From positions 1 to 64,000 of the forward strand of contig NZ_JXOK01000010.1 in assembly GCF_000830505.1 (NCBI RefSeq): a stretch of DNA of 64,000 nucleotides, read 5' to 3'. Each line of letters begins with the position of its first letter. Within the stretch, counting starts at the first letter, position 1. Below are positions 36,769-44,930 of the stretch, piece after piece. Source of the DNA: Vibrio mytili (GTDB taxonomy: Bacteria; Pseudomonadota; Gammaproteobacteria; Enterobacterales; Vibrionaceae). The translations under genes were made by a program, and so were the position numbers. Below the pieces are notes generated by a model. The model did not search any database, was not told the DNA's origin, and was given only the letters and a program-made list of their open reading frames with translations.

Positions 36769-37626
36769 ATGGAACGTATCGTATATCTCAATGGAGACTA
36801 TATTGTTGAAAGTGAAGCGAAAGTTTCAGTATTCGATAGAGGGTTTCTTTTCGCCGATGCAGTGTATGAAGTCACTGCGGTATTAGATGGCAAACAAATC
36901 GACCTTGAAGGTCACCTCGCTCGTTTAGAGCGTTCTTCTAAGGAACTTGGAATAAAGATGCCAGTCACTTCTGAAGAGCTTATTCATATTCAGCGAGAAC
37001 TGATTGCGAGAAATGGCTTAGTAGAAGGCGGTATTTATCTTCAGTTAACGCGCGGTGACGAAGGTGACCGAGATTTTTCATACAGTGAAGCGATTGAGCC
37101 TACCTTGGTTCTATTTACTCAGTCTCGCAATCTGATCAACAGTCCTAAAACTCAAACGGGCATCAAAGTCATTTCGTTTGAAGACATTCGCTGGGGCAGA
37201 CGTGATATTAAGACCACCAGTTTGCTGCCTGCGTGCATGGCGAAACATGCTGCACACGCTGCGGGTGCCGAGGATGTTTGGCTAATTGAAGATGGCTACG
37301 TGACGGAAGGTGGCTCTAGTAATGCTTATATTGTGACTCAAGATGATGTGTTAGTGACCCGTCCTCTGAGCAACGATATTTTGCACGGCATTACGCGTGC
37401 ATCCTTGATGAAACTAGCCGAAGAGTTGAATTTGTCTATCGAAGAGCGTTACTTCACCATTAATGAAGCTTATCAAGCGAAAGAGGCATTTATTAGCTCT
37501 GCCACTACGTTTGTCTGGCCAGTGGTCAGAATTGATGATAAGCCTATTGGAGAAGGGGCTCCTGGCCCAATAGCACTAAACTTACGCGAGATTTACATCA
37601 AAACGGCAAGAGAGTTAGCGGTGTAG
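36769..37626 (+). CDS. dat: D-amino-acid aminotransferase (class IV PLP)
   Basis: 285 residues from ATG 36769 (AGGGGA upstream; the longer frame overlaps dgcA). Class IV aminotransferase: FDRGFLFADAVYEV near residue 23, GDIRWGRRDIKTTSLLP-like region with the PLP lysine in DIKTTSLL near 146, then EDVWLIEDGYVTEGGSSNAYIV and ITR motifs. D-alanine aminotransferases of this group move the amino group between D-Ala and other D-amino acids and 2-oxoglutarate, making D-Glu. It is the third gene of the dgcN-dgcA operon (10 bases after dgcA), followed by a terminator. Confidence 0.88.
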   Translation: MERIVYLNGDYIVESEAKVSVFDRGFLFADAVYEVTAVLDGKQIDLEGHLARLERSSKELGIKMPVTSEELIHIQRELIARNGLVEGGIYLQLTRGDEGDRDFSYSEAIEPTLVLFTQSRNLINSPKTQTGIKVISFEDIRWGRRDIKTTSLLPACMAKHAAHAAGAEDVWLIEDGYVTEGGSSNAYIVTQDDVLVTRPLSNDILHGITRASLMKLAEELNLSIEERYFTINEAYQAKEAFISSATTFVWPVVRIDDKPIGEGAPGPIALNLREIYIKTARELAV

Positions 37627-37654
37627 AGTTCGAATGAAAGGTTAACCATTAAAT

Positions 37655-37687
37655 GGTCACTGTTTTGCGCAGTGACCGTTTTTTTTT
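37655..37687. terminator. Intrinsic terminator of dgcN-dgcA-dat
   Basis: GGTCACTG / CAGTGACC, 8-bp perfect stem, 7-nt loop, then G and about eight Ts, 28 bases after the dat stop. It lies between convergent dat and guaD. Confidence 0.9.
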
Positions 37688-37714
37688 GCTCTCTGCAATC
37701 CATCGAGATGATGT

Positions 37715-39073
37715 TTATGAAGAGTAGGCGAGCTTACCTGCTACGTAGGTTGCGTGCACATTTCGCTCATCACCCAGCATCATAAGTGCGAAAAGCTGGT
37801 CTTCTAAGTTTTGTGAATACTGTTGACGCAATACTTGCAAATCCGATACAGCCCAATCTAAAACGACAAAATCGGCTTCTTTCCCTGCTTCAAAGTTACC
37901 GACTTTATCATCAATGCTGAGTGCGCTCGCGCCACCCAGTGTTGCGAGATACAACCCTTTAAAGACCGAGAGCTTTTTACCTTGCAACTGCATCACTTTA
38001 TAGGCTTCATTGAGAGTCTGCAGTTGAGAAAAGCTGGTGCCAGCTCCGACATCCGTTCCCAGACCGACGCGTATATCTCGCTTCTCTGCTTCATTAAGGT
38101 TGAATAACCCACTACCAAGAAATAGGTTGGAGGTAGGGCAGAATGAAAGGGCGGAATTTGTGCGTTCGACGGCATGCCATTCGCGATCGCTGAGATGAAC
38201 GCCATGTGCGAAGACAGAGCGCTCACCCGTTAATCCATAATGCTCATACACGTCAAAGTAATCTTTGCGTTCAGGATAAAGCGCCGCAACGTACTCGATT
38301 TCATTTTTATTTTCAGACAAATGTGTGTGCACATACACATCAGGGTATTCCGCTTTGAGTTTACCTGCTGCGGCTAATTGCTCTGGTGAGGATGTGGGTG
38401 CGAATCGAGGCGTAATGGCGTATTGTAATCTTGCTTGATTATGCCATTTTTCTATCAATGCTTTACTCTCGCAATACCCTGATTCTGGCGTGTCACATAA
38501 ATCATCGGGCGCATTACGATCCATCAACACTTTACCGGCTATGAGACGCATATTTTTCTTTAATGCCTCTTTAAACAACGCGCCTACGGATTGTGGATGG
38601 ACGGTGCCAAAGACCATCGCGCTGGTGGTTCCGTTCTTCAATAACTCATTGATAAAGAATTGGGAGATAAACTGAGCGTGAGTTTCGTCTTCAAACTGTT
38701 TTTCAGTCGGAAAAGTGTAGGTTTCTAGCCATTCCAGTAGTTGCTCCCCATATGACGCGATCATTTGAGTTTGAGGATAATGGATATGAGTATCTATAAA
38801 ACCCGGCACAATAAGTTTACCTCGATAGTCGATGATGTCTGAATATTGATGTGCGTCAGTCTCGTTGTACTCACTGATTGATTTGACTAATCCATCTTTG
38901 ACAACGAGCAAACCATCAGCAAAGTATTGGTATGCGTCGGATGGATCGGAAAGCTTCGCAGGATCGTCAAAAAAGTGCAGCAGGCTTGCACGTATAACTG
39001 CATCACCTGTTGAGGTGTTTGGCAAGGTCTGTTTGTCGGGATGCGTTACATCACCGATCGAGTCGTTGTTCAT
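37715..39073 (-). CDS. guaD: Guanine deaminase
   Basis: 452 residues. Amidohydrolase-superfamily enzyme turning guanine into xanthine and ammonia. Zinc site: PGFIDTHIHYPQ near residue 90, VHTHLSENKNEI near 250, FAHGVHLSD near 290 and GLGTDVGAGTSFS near 340. FIDTHIHYPQ and NLFLGSGLFNL are typical of bacterial GuaD. Start at ATG 39073 preceded by GGAGTGA. It is a single gene convergent with the D-amino-acid operon; no other purine catabolism genes are in the window. Confidence 0.93.
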   Translation of the reverse strand: MNNDSIGDVTHPDKQTLPNTSTGDAVIRASLLHFFDDPAKLSDPSDAYQYFADGLLVVKDGLVKSISEYNETDAHQYSDIIDYRGKLIVPGFIDTHIHYPQTQMIASYGEQLLEWLETYTFPTEKQFEDETHAQFISQFFINELLKNGTTSAMVFGTVHPQSVGALFKEALKKNMRLIAGKVLMDRNAPDDLCDTPESGYCESKALIEKWHNQARLQYAITPRFAPTSSPEQLAAAGKLKAEYPDVYVHTHLSENKNEIEYVAALYPERKDYFDVYEHYGLTGERSVFAHGVHLSDREWHAVERTNSALSFCPTSNLFLGSGLFNLNEAEKRDIRVGLGTDVGAGTSFSQLQTLNEAYKVMQLQGKKLSVFKGLYLATLGGASALSIDDKVGNFEAGKEADFVVLDWAVSDLQVLRQQYSQNLEDQLFALMMLGDERNVHATYVAGKLAYSS

Positions 39074-39859
39074 AAGTCACTCCATTGAATATGTTTGATA
39101 CCCATGGTTTTTGACTTATCCGAGTAAGCCCTTGTCAATAGAGTGTATACCCATACACGATATATGAGCATATGTAACAACCGAAAACCATTAAAAGCAG
39201 ATTAATTATAGCCAGAATCGTGCCAGTTATCTGCAAAGGCCACCAAGCTAAGTTTAAAGCTTCTTTTCCAATGTATCAGAGCGGAAGGTGTCAGATTGTC
39301 GTTGCATTGTAAGCGGGCTTAAAGCGTTCGTTGTGGCCAGAATGGTGAGCTAGACATCGATATTGGATCCATATGGTGCAAACTTCGTCCAATATTTCGA
39401 TATATCGCCTATGAGTTAGACGCTGAGCTTGAGCAAATATTGGGTAGTGAAAAATACCAGATGATGAAATAACTACTAAAGATCTTCTAGTCACGAATTT
39501 TTAGTGATTTGTGCCACAATAAATCGTGCAATTGTTACATAGTGTAAAGCTCATCGTTGGGTCACGTGCTGCCTTGTTTTGGTGCATTTTTAGTTTTTAT
39601 TTCAATGAGTTTAAACAATGAAACTCCTGATTATAAAGATGAAAATTTAACATAAGGTCGATAATTACTAATTAATTCAGTGTGATAAAAGTATCATTAT
39701 TGAGAATAATTCAACAAATTTGAAACAAAATAGCTATAAATACCTTGAGGCATGGTTATTGCTCTTATACAAATGCTCAACGCGGTGTGCTAGCCAAAAA
39801 CATAAAAACAGCTAGTGCTTCCGATAAAAATAAATCTCCTTATTACTCTGGAGTTCGCT
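39074..39859. promoter_or_regulatory. 786-base divergent region between guaD and GbdR-like regulator
   Basis: No intact gene. Holds both divergent promoters. A + strand stretch at 39323-39472 reads as a protein-like 49-codon tail (ELDIDIGSIWCKLRPIF ... SEKYQMMK then stop) without a start codon and may be a decayed gene end. The rest is AT-rich. A TATACCCATA word near 39143 resembles the arms of the dispersed TACCCA repeats. Confidence 0.4.
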
Positions 39860-41002
39860 ATGTCAGTTTCAATGAATAAGTTCGGCGGTTCGTCGAACAA
39901 GGAAGTAAGCCGAATTGGCTTTTTGCTGCTCGATAATTTTACAATGCTTGCGCTCTCATCGGCTGTTGATCCGATGCGTATGGCAAATCAACTTACCGGA
40001 AAAGAGCTGTACGATTGGTACATCATTTCAGAAGACGGAGAAGATGTAACGGCAAGCGACGGAATTACCGTTAAACCAGATTGCTCAATGGCGGATGCGC
40101 CACAACTCGACACACTTATTGTGGTCGGTGGGGTAAACATTACTCGCAGTTACACGCGCAGACAAATTTCCTGGTTGCAGTCTTTAGCACGTAAACACAT
40201 TCGCTTAGGTGGTGTGTGTACGGGCGCTTATGTACTGGCTGAAGCTGGGTTGCTAAATGGTTACCAGTGCTGTGTGCACTGGGAGTGTTTGGCGACGCTT
40301 CAAGAACGCCATCCTCGAGTAAACTGTCTCAACCACTTGTTTGTCATCGACCGTGATCGCATGACTTGCAGCGGTGGATCTGTTCCGATGGACATGATGA
40401 TTACGATGATCCAAAAAGATTACGGCCGTGAGCTGAGTTCAAGTATTTCTGAAATGTTCATTTGCGACAATATTCGCGGTGAAAATGATACTCAACGCAT
40501 TCCACTCAAACACACCATTGGTACTGCTCAGCCTAAATTGGTTGAGGCGATTATTTTGATGGAAGCGAATATTGAAGAAACCATAGAGTTGGATGAATTG
40601 GCGCTATACGTTGGACTATCGCGTCGCCAATTAGAACGCCTGTTCCAAAAATACTTACATTGTTCACCATCGAAATACTACCTCAAGTTGAGACTGAATC
40701 GTGCGAGACAATTGTTGAGACAAACATCGATGTCTATCATTGAAATAGCGACAGCATGTGGCTTTGTCTCTTCACCTCACTTTAGTAAATGTTACCGTGT
40801 ACACATCGGTATTTCTCCAAAGGCGGAACGATTGGGTACGCATTCCGCTACCGTGACGAATGTAAATGTGACTCCACCATCGATGGAATTAGACAGTGTG
40901 GTTGATTTGATGCAATTTGATACACCGCTTCGATCTGCGAAGGTGTTATTTGAGGCTCAGCATGAGCGACCTATGGCTCGGTTTCAATATAAGTCCGCGT
41001 GA
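39860..41002 (+). CDS. gbdR: GbdR-like AraC-family regulator of betaine/dimethylglycine catabolism
   Basis: 380 residues from ATG 39860 (GGAG 8 bases upstream; the in-frame ATG at 39815 lies 15 codons earlier without a site). N-terminal DJ-1/PfpI-type amidotransferase-like domain (RIGFLLLDNFTMLALSSAVDPMRMAN; GGVCTGAYVLAEAGLLNG) and a C-terminal pair of AraC HTH motifs (LDELALYVGLSRRQLERLFQKYL; SIIEIATACGFVSSPHFSKCY). This is the GlxA-like layout of GbdR, which activates betaine and dimethylglycine catabolic genes in pseudomonads. It directly precedes the dimethylglycine cluster, supporting the assignment. Confidence 0.85.
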   Translation: MSVSMNKFGGSSNKEVSRIGFLLLDNFTMLALSSAVDPMRMANQLTGKELYDWYIISEDGEDVTASDGITVKPDCSMADAPQLDTLIVVGGVNITRSYTRRQISWLQSLARKHIRLGGVCTGAYVLAEAGLLNGYQCCVHWECLATLQERHPRVNCLNHLFVIDRDRMTCSGGSVPMDMMITMIQKDYGRELSSSISEMFICDNIRGENDTQRIPLKHTIGTAQPKLVEAIILMEANIEETIELDELALYVGLSRRQLERLFQKYLHCSPSKYYLKLRLNRARQLLRQTSMSIIEIATACGFVSSPHFSKCYRVHIGISPKAERLGTHSATVTNVNVTPPSMELDSVVDLMQFDTPLRSAKVLFEAQHERPMARFQYKSA

Positions 41003-41013
41003 GCAAAGACGAC

Positions 41014-41039
41014 GCCACCCTCAGTAGGGTGCGTTTTTG
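41014..41039 (+). terminator. Intrinsic terminator after gbdR-like gene
   Basis: CACCCT / AGGGTG 6-bp stem with a 4-nt loop, then CG and five Ts, 14 bases after the stop. Confidence 0.8.
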
Positions 41040-41185
41040 TATGTTTATTTTATCGCTTATCGTTTGTTTATTTTGTCGCGAATAGTTACGTAAAAGGGAT
41101 TTGGAATGCCGTTTTTAGAACACTTTTGATCGACCTTAATACTTATTCTGGAGGCTAACGAGGAAAGGGAAGAATAGGTATCAAA

Positions 41186-42163
41186 ATGAACGCAACGGAC
41201 TTGCATGATGATTCAATCGTGATTGACGGCTTGGTTATCGCTAAGTGGGATCGTGAACTGTTTGAAGATATGCGCAAAGGTGGCATTACTGCTGCAAACT
41301 GTACGGTTTCGGTTTGGGAAGGCTTTCAGAATACGGTGAATAACATCGTTGAGATGAACAACCTTTTAGAACAAAACAACGACCTGGTGATGAAGGTTCG
41401 CACTACAGATGATATCCGTAAAGCGAAACAGCAGGGTAAAACTGGCATCATGATGGGTTTCCAAAACGCCCATGCATTTGAAGATCAACTTGGCTATGTT
41501 CAAGTGTTCAAAGACCTTGGCGTTGGTGTTGTTCAAATGTGTTACAACACACAGAACTTGGTTGGTACTGGCTGTTACGAGCGCGATGGCGGTTTGTCTG
41601 GCTTTGGTCATGAAATCGTTGCCGAAATGAATAAAGTCGGCATCATGTGTGACTTATCCCATGTTGGCGCAAAAACGTCTAAAGAAGTCATCCTAGCTTC
41701 TGAAAAACCAGTTTGTTACTCACACTGCTTACCAAGTGGCTTGAAAGATCACCCTCGCAACAAATCAGATGAAGACATTAAATTTATTGCAGACCATGGC
41801 GGCTTTGTTGGCGTAACCATGTTTGCACCATTCCTGAAAAACGGCATCCATTCAACCATTGACGATTACGTAGAAGCGATTGCCTACATCTTCGATCTCG
41901 TTGGAGAAGATCAAATTGGTATCGGTACTGATTTCACTCAGGGTCATGGCCAGCCGTTCTTTGAGTGGTTAACGCATGATAAAGGTTACGCACGCCGCCT
42001 GACTAACTTTGGTGAAATCATTAACCCTGAAGGTATCCGTAAACTAGGCGATTTCCCTAACTTGACAGAAGCGTTATTAAGACATGGCTTTAGTGAGACT
42101 CAAGTTCGAAAAATTATGGGTGAAAACTGGCTTCGCGTACTCGGTGAAGTCTGGGGCGAATAA
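41186..42163 (+). CDS. Membrane dipeptidase (M19)-like protein of dimethylglycine locus
   Basis: 325 residues, no signal peptide. Renal-dipeptidase TIM-barrel family: GKTGIMMGFQNAHAFED, CDLSHVGAKTSKEV, CYSHCLPSGL, and IGIGTDFTQGHGQ. The canonical N-terminal HxD metal motif (DGHND) is replaced by VIDGLVIAKWD. Homologues of this form are linked to the dgcAB cluster in pseudomonads, so it is a locus-specific subfamily rather than a general dipeptidase. Substrate unknown; the missing metal ligands leave activity in doubt. First gene of the catabolic operon. Confidence 0.82.
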   Translation: MNATDLHDDSIVIDGLVIAKWDRELFEDMRKGGITAANCTVSVWEGFQNTVNNIVEMNNLLEQNNDLVMKVRTTDDIRKAKQQGKTGIMMGFQNAHAFEDQLGYVQVFKDLGVGVVQMCYNTQNLVGTGCYERDGGLSGFGHEIVAEMNKVGIMCDLSHVGAKTSKEVILASEKPVCYSHCLPSGLKDHPRNKSDEDIKFIADHGGFVGVTMFAPFLKNGIHSTIDDYVEAIAYIFDLVGEDQIGIGTDFTQGHGQPFFEWLTHDKGYARRLTNFGEIINPEGIRKLGDFPNLTEALLRHGFSETQVRKIMGENWLRVLGEVWGE

Positions 42164-42241
42164 CAGCTGTTCAATATAAAGAACGCTTCAATATAAATAT
42201 AACGATATAAAAAGTTAATTGTATAAAAGGAAGAATACGAT

Positions 42242-42775
42242 ATGAGTACACACGCACCTGAAATGCCAATCTTGGTTGATGACGAAACAGGGGTATGGAC
42301 AACGGATGCCTTACCAATGTTGTATGTTCCGCGTCACTTCTTCGTTAATAACCACATGGGAATTGAAGAAGAGATCGGTGCTGAACGTTACGCAGACATT
42401 CTGTACAAAGCGGGCTACAAATCAGCTTACTACTGGTGTGAAAAGGAAGCAGAAGAACACGGTCTTAGTGGTGATGCTGTCTTTGAACATTACATGAAGC
42501 GCTTATCTCAGCGCGGCTGGGGTTTCTTTGTCACTGAGCACCTAGATATTGAAAAAGGTGAAGCTCGAGTACGTCTGGAAAACTCTTGTTTTGTTTACCA
42601 GTACGGAAAAGTGAACCGCAAAGTCGATTACATGTTTACTGGCTGGTTCGCTGGCGCAATCGACCAAATTGCTGAAAGTCTTGGACTGTCAGTTAAAACC
42701 AAAGCAGTGCAAACGCAAAGCGGTGCTGAGGAAGGGTGCGATTACGGCGTGTTTGAAGTCACACCAATCGATTAA
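42242..42775 (+). CDS. V4R-like (DUF5943) protein of dimethylglycine locus
   Basis: 177 residues, cytosolic. The sequence shows an N-terminal LYVPRHFFVNNHMGIEEEIG segment, a central YKSAYYWCEKEAEEHGL, and a C-terminal YMFTGWFAGAIDQIAESLGL resembling 4-vinyl-reductase/hydrocarbon-binding (V4R) small-molecule domains, which bind ligands rather than catalyse known reactions. It sits between the M19-like and DgcA genes, the same place as the equivalent gene in pseudomonads. Function unknown; a metabolite-binding or scaffold role is only inference. GGAAGAA precedes ATG 42242. Confidence 0.75.
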   Translation: MSTHAPEMPILVDDETGVWTTDALPMLYVPRHFFVNNHMGIEEEIGAERYADILYKAGYKSAYYWCEKEAEEHGLSGDAVFEHYMKRLSQRGWGFFVTEHLDIEKGEARVRLENSCFVYQYGKVNRKVDYMFTGWFAGAIDQIAESLGLSVKTKAVQTQSGAEEGCDYGVFEVTPID

Positions 42776-42857
42776 GCACCAACGTCAATCAATTCGTAAG
42801 TCAGTCAAGGAAGGCAGCCTTATTTATTCACAAGTAAGGCTGGTACAGGGGTAAATC

Positions 42858-44921
42858 ATGTCTCAGTTCGATATTCTATTCCAACCATTAAAAATCAACA
42901 AAACGACCATTCGTAACCGAGTGGTCAGTACCGCGCACGCTGAAGTTTACGCCACCGATGGTGGTATGACGACCGATCGCTACGTGAAGTATTATGAAGA
43001 AAAGGCGAAAGGTGGCTGCGGTCTATGTATCTGTGGTGGCTCTAGCGTGGTATCGATTGATAGCCCGCAAAGTTGGTGGAGTTCAGTTAACCTTTCAACA
43101 GATCGCATCATTCCTCATTTTCAAAATCTAGCCGATGCTGTGCATAAGCATGGCGGCAAAATCATGATCCAAATTACTCACATGGGACGTCGTTCTCGTT
43201 GGGATGGTGAACACTGGCCAAACCTAATGTCCCCGTCTGGTATACGTGAACCTGTTCACCGCGCAACATGTAAGACCATTGAAGAAGAAGAAATCTTGCG
43301 CATTATTGATGACTTCGCAAAAGCAGCTGTTCGTGCGAAAGAAGGCGGCTTGGATGGCGTTGAACTATCAGCGGTTCACCAGCATATGATTGACCAATTC
43401 TGGTCTCCTCGTGTTAACAAGCGTACGGACAAGTGGGGCGGAAGTTTTGAAAACCGCATGCGCTTTGGTATGGAAGTTTTGAAAGCCGTTCGTGAGGCGG
43501 TAGGACCTGACTTTGTTGTAGGTATGCGTATTACTGGTGACGAGTTCCATCCTGATGGCTTGAACCATGATGATATGAAAGAAATCGCGGCGTACTACGA
43601 TGCAACTAAGATGGTCGATTACTTCGGCGTTGTTGGTTCTGGCTGTGATACGCACAATACACTCGCGAACGTTATCCCTAATATGAGCTACCCGCCCGAG
43701 CCATTCCTTCACTTGGCTGCTGGTATTAAAGAAGTGGTTTCGGTACCGGTTATCCACGCGCAAAACATCAAAGATCCAAACCAAGCTAAGCGAATCCTTG
43801 AAGCAGGTTACGTTGATTTTGTTGGTATGACTCGCGCACACATTGCGGATCCGCATTTGATCACCAAAATCAAACTGGGCCAAACCGACCAAATTCGCCA
43901 ATGTGTTGGCGCGAACTACTGTATCGACCGTCAGTACATGGGTCTAGATGTATTGTGTATCCAAAATGCGGCGACATCCCGTGAGCACATGGGTATGCCT
44001 CACCTGATCGAAAAAACAGCAGGACCTATCCGTAACGTTGTTGTGGTTGGTGGTGGCCCTGGTGGTATGGAGGCCGCTCGTGTTGCAGCTGAACGTGGTC
44101 ACAAAGTCACATTGATTGAGAAAGGAAGCGAACTCGGTGGACAAATCACCATCGCAGCAAAAGCTCCTCAACGTGACCAGATGGCGGGTATTACTCGCTG
44201 GCTAGCGATGGAACTCGATCGTTTAGGTGTCGAGGTTATTCTGGATACTGCTGCTAACGCAGATATGATCCGTGAGCTGAAACCAGAAGTTTGTATCCTT
44301 GCGACTGGTGGTACTCCATTCATTGAACAGAACCCAGACTGGGGTGCAGAAGAGGGATTAGTCGTCTCTTCTTGGGATATCCTGAATGGTACGGTTGAAC
44401 CAGGTAAGAATGTTCTGGTTTACGACACCATCTGTGAATTCTCGGGCATGTCAGCAGCCGACTACTTAACGTCAAAAGGTTCTCAAGTTGAACTTGTTAC
44501 AGATGACATCAAACCGGGTGTTGGTATCGGCGGTACAACTTTCCCGACTTACTACCGTAGTTTGTATGAGAAAGACGTCATCATGACATCTGATTTGGCA
44601 TTGCTAAAAGTGTACCGTGAAGGTGACAACCTGATCGCTCTACTAGAGAACGAATATACGGGTGCGAAAGAAGAGCGCGTTGTAGACCAAGTGGTCGTAG
44701 AGAACGGTATTCGTCCAAACGAAGCGCTTTACTATGAGCTGAAAGCAGAGTCAGTCAACAAAGGTCAAATCGACGTTGAAACGTTGTTTGCATCACAGGC
44801 GCAACCCGTCTTGTCTCAAGACAATGACGGCATGATCCTATGGCGCTTGGGTGACTGTGTTTCACAACGTAATACTCATGCTGCACTCTACGACGCACTA
44901 CGTCTATGTAAAGATCTTTAA
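42858..44921 (+). CDS. dgcA: Dimethylglycine demethylation flavoprotein DgcA
   Basis: 687 residues. Trimethylamine-dehydrogenase-like architecture: N-terminal Old Yellow Enzyme barrel (about 1-340, with GGCGLCICGG, HMGRRSRWD, DGVELSAVHQHMIDQFWSP), an iron-sulfur loop with Cys349, Cys355 and Cys367, and C-terminal nucleotide-binding domains (VVVGGGPGGMEAARVAAERGH near 395). With DgcB it oxidatively demethylates dimethylglycine to sarcosine. The Cys expected at the second iron-sulfur position is Ala352. Located between the V4R-like gene and dgcB, 10 bases apart from the latter. A TMADH or stachydrine demethylase homologue would look similar; the neighbourhood decides. Confidence 0.88.
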   Translation: MSQFDILFQPLKINKTTIRNRVVSTAHAEVYATDGGMTTDRYVKYYEEKAKGGCGLCICGGSSVVSIDSPQSWWSSVNLSTDRIIPHFQNLADAVHKHGGKIMIQITHMGRRSRWDGEHWPNLMSPSGIREPVHRATCKTIEEEEILRIIDDFAKAAVRAKEGGLDGVELSAVHQHMIDQFWSPRVNKRTDKWGGSFENRMRFGMEVLKAVREAVGPDFVVGMRITGDEFHPDGLNHDDMKEIAAYYDATKMVDYFGVVGSGCDTHNTLANVIPNMSYPPEPFLHLAAGIKEVVSVPVIHAQNIKDPNQAKRILEAGYVDFVGMTRAHIADPHLITKIKLGQTDQIRQCVGANYCIDRQYMGLDVLCIQNAATSREHMGMPHLIEKTAGPIRNVVVVGGGPGGMEAARVAAERGHKVTLIEKGSELGGQITIAAKAPQRDQMAGITRWLAMELDRLGVEVILDTAANADMIRELKPEVCILATGGTPFIEQNPDWGAEEGLVVSSWDILNGTVEPGKNVLVYDTICEFSGMSAADYLTSKGSQVELVTDDIKPGVGIGGTTFPTYYRSLYEKDVIMTSDLALLKVYREGDNLIALLENEYTGAKEERVVDQVVVENGIRPNEALYYELKAESVNKGQIDVETLFASQAQPVLSQDNDGMILWRLGDCVSQRNTHAALYDALRLCKDL

Positions 44922-44930
44922 GGGGGGCGT

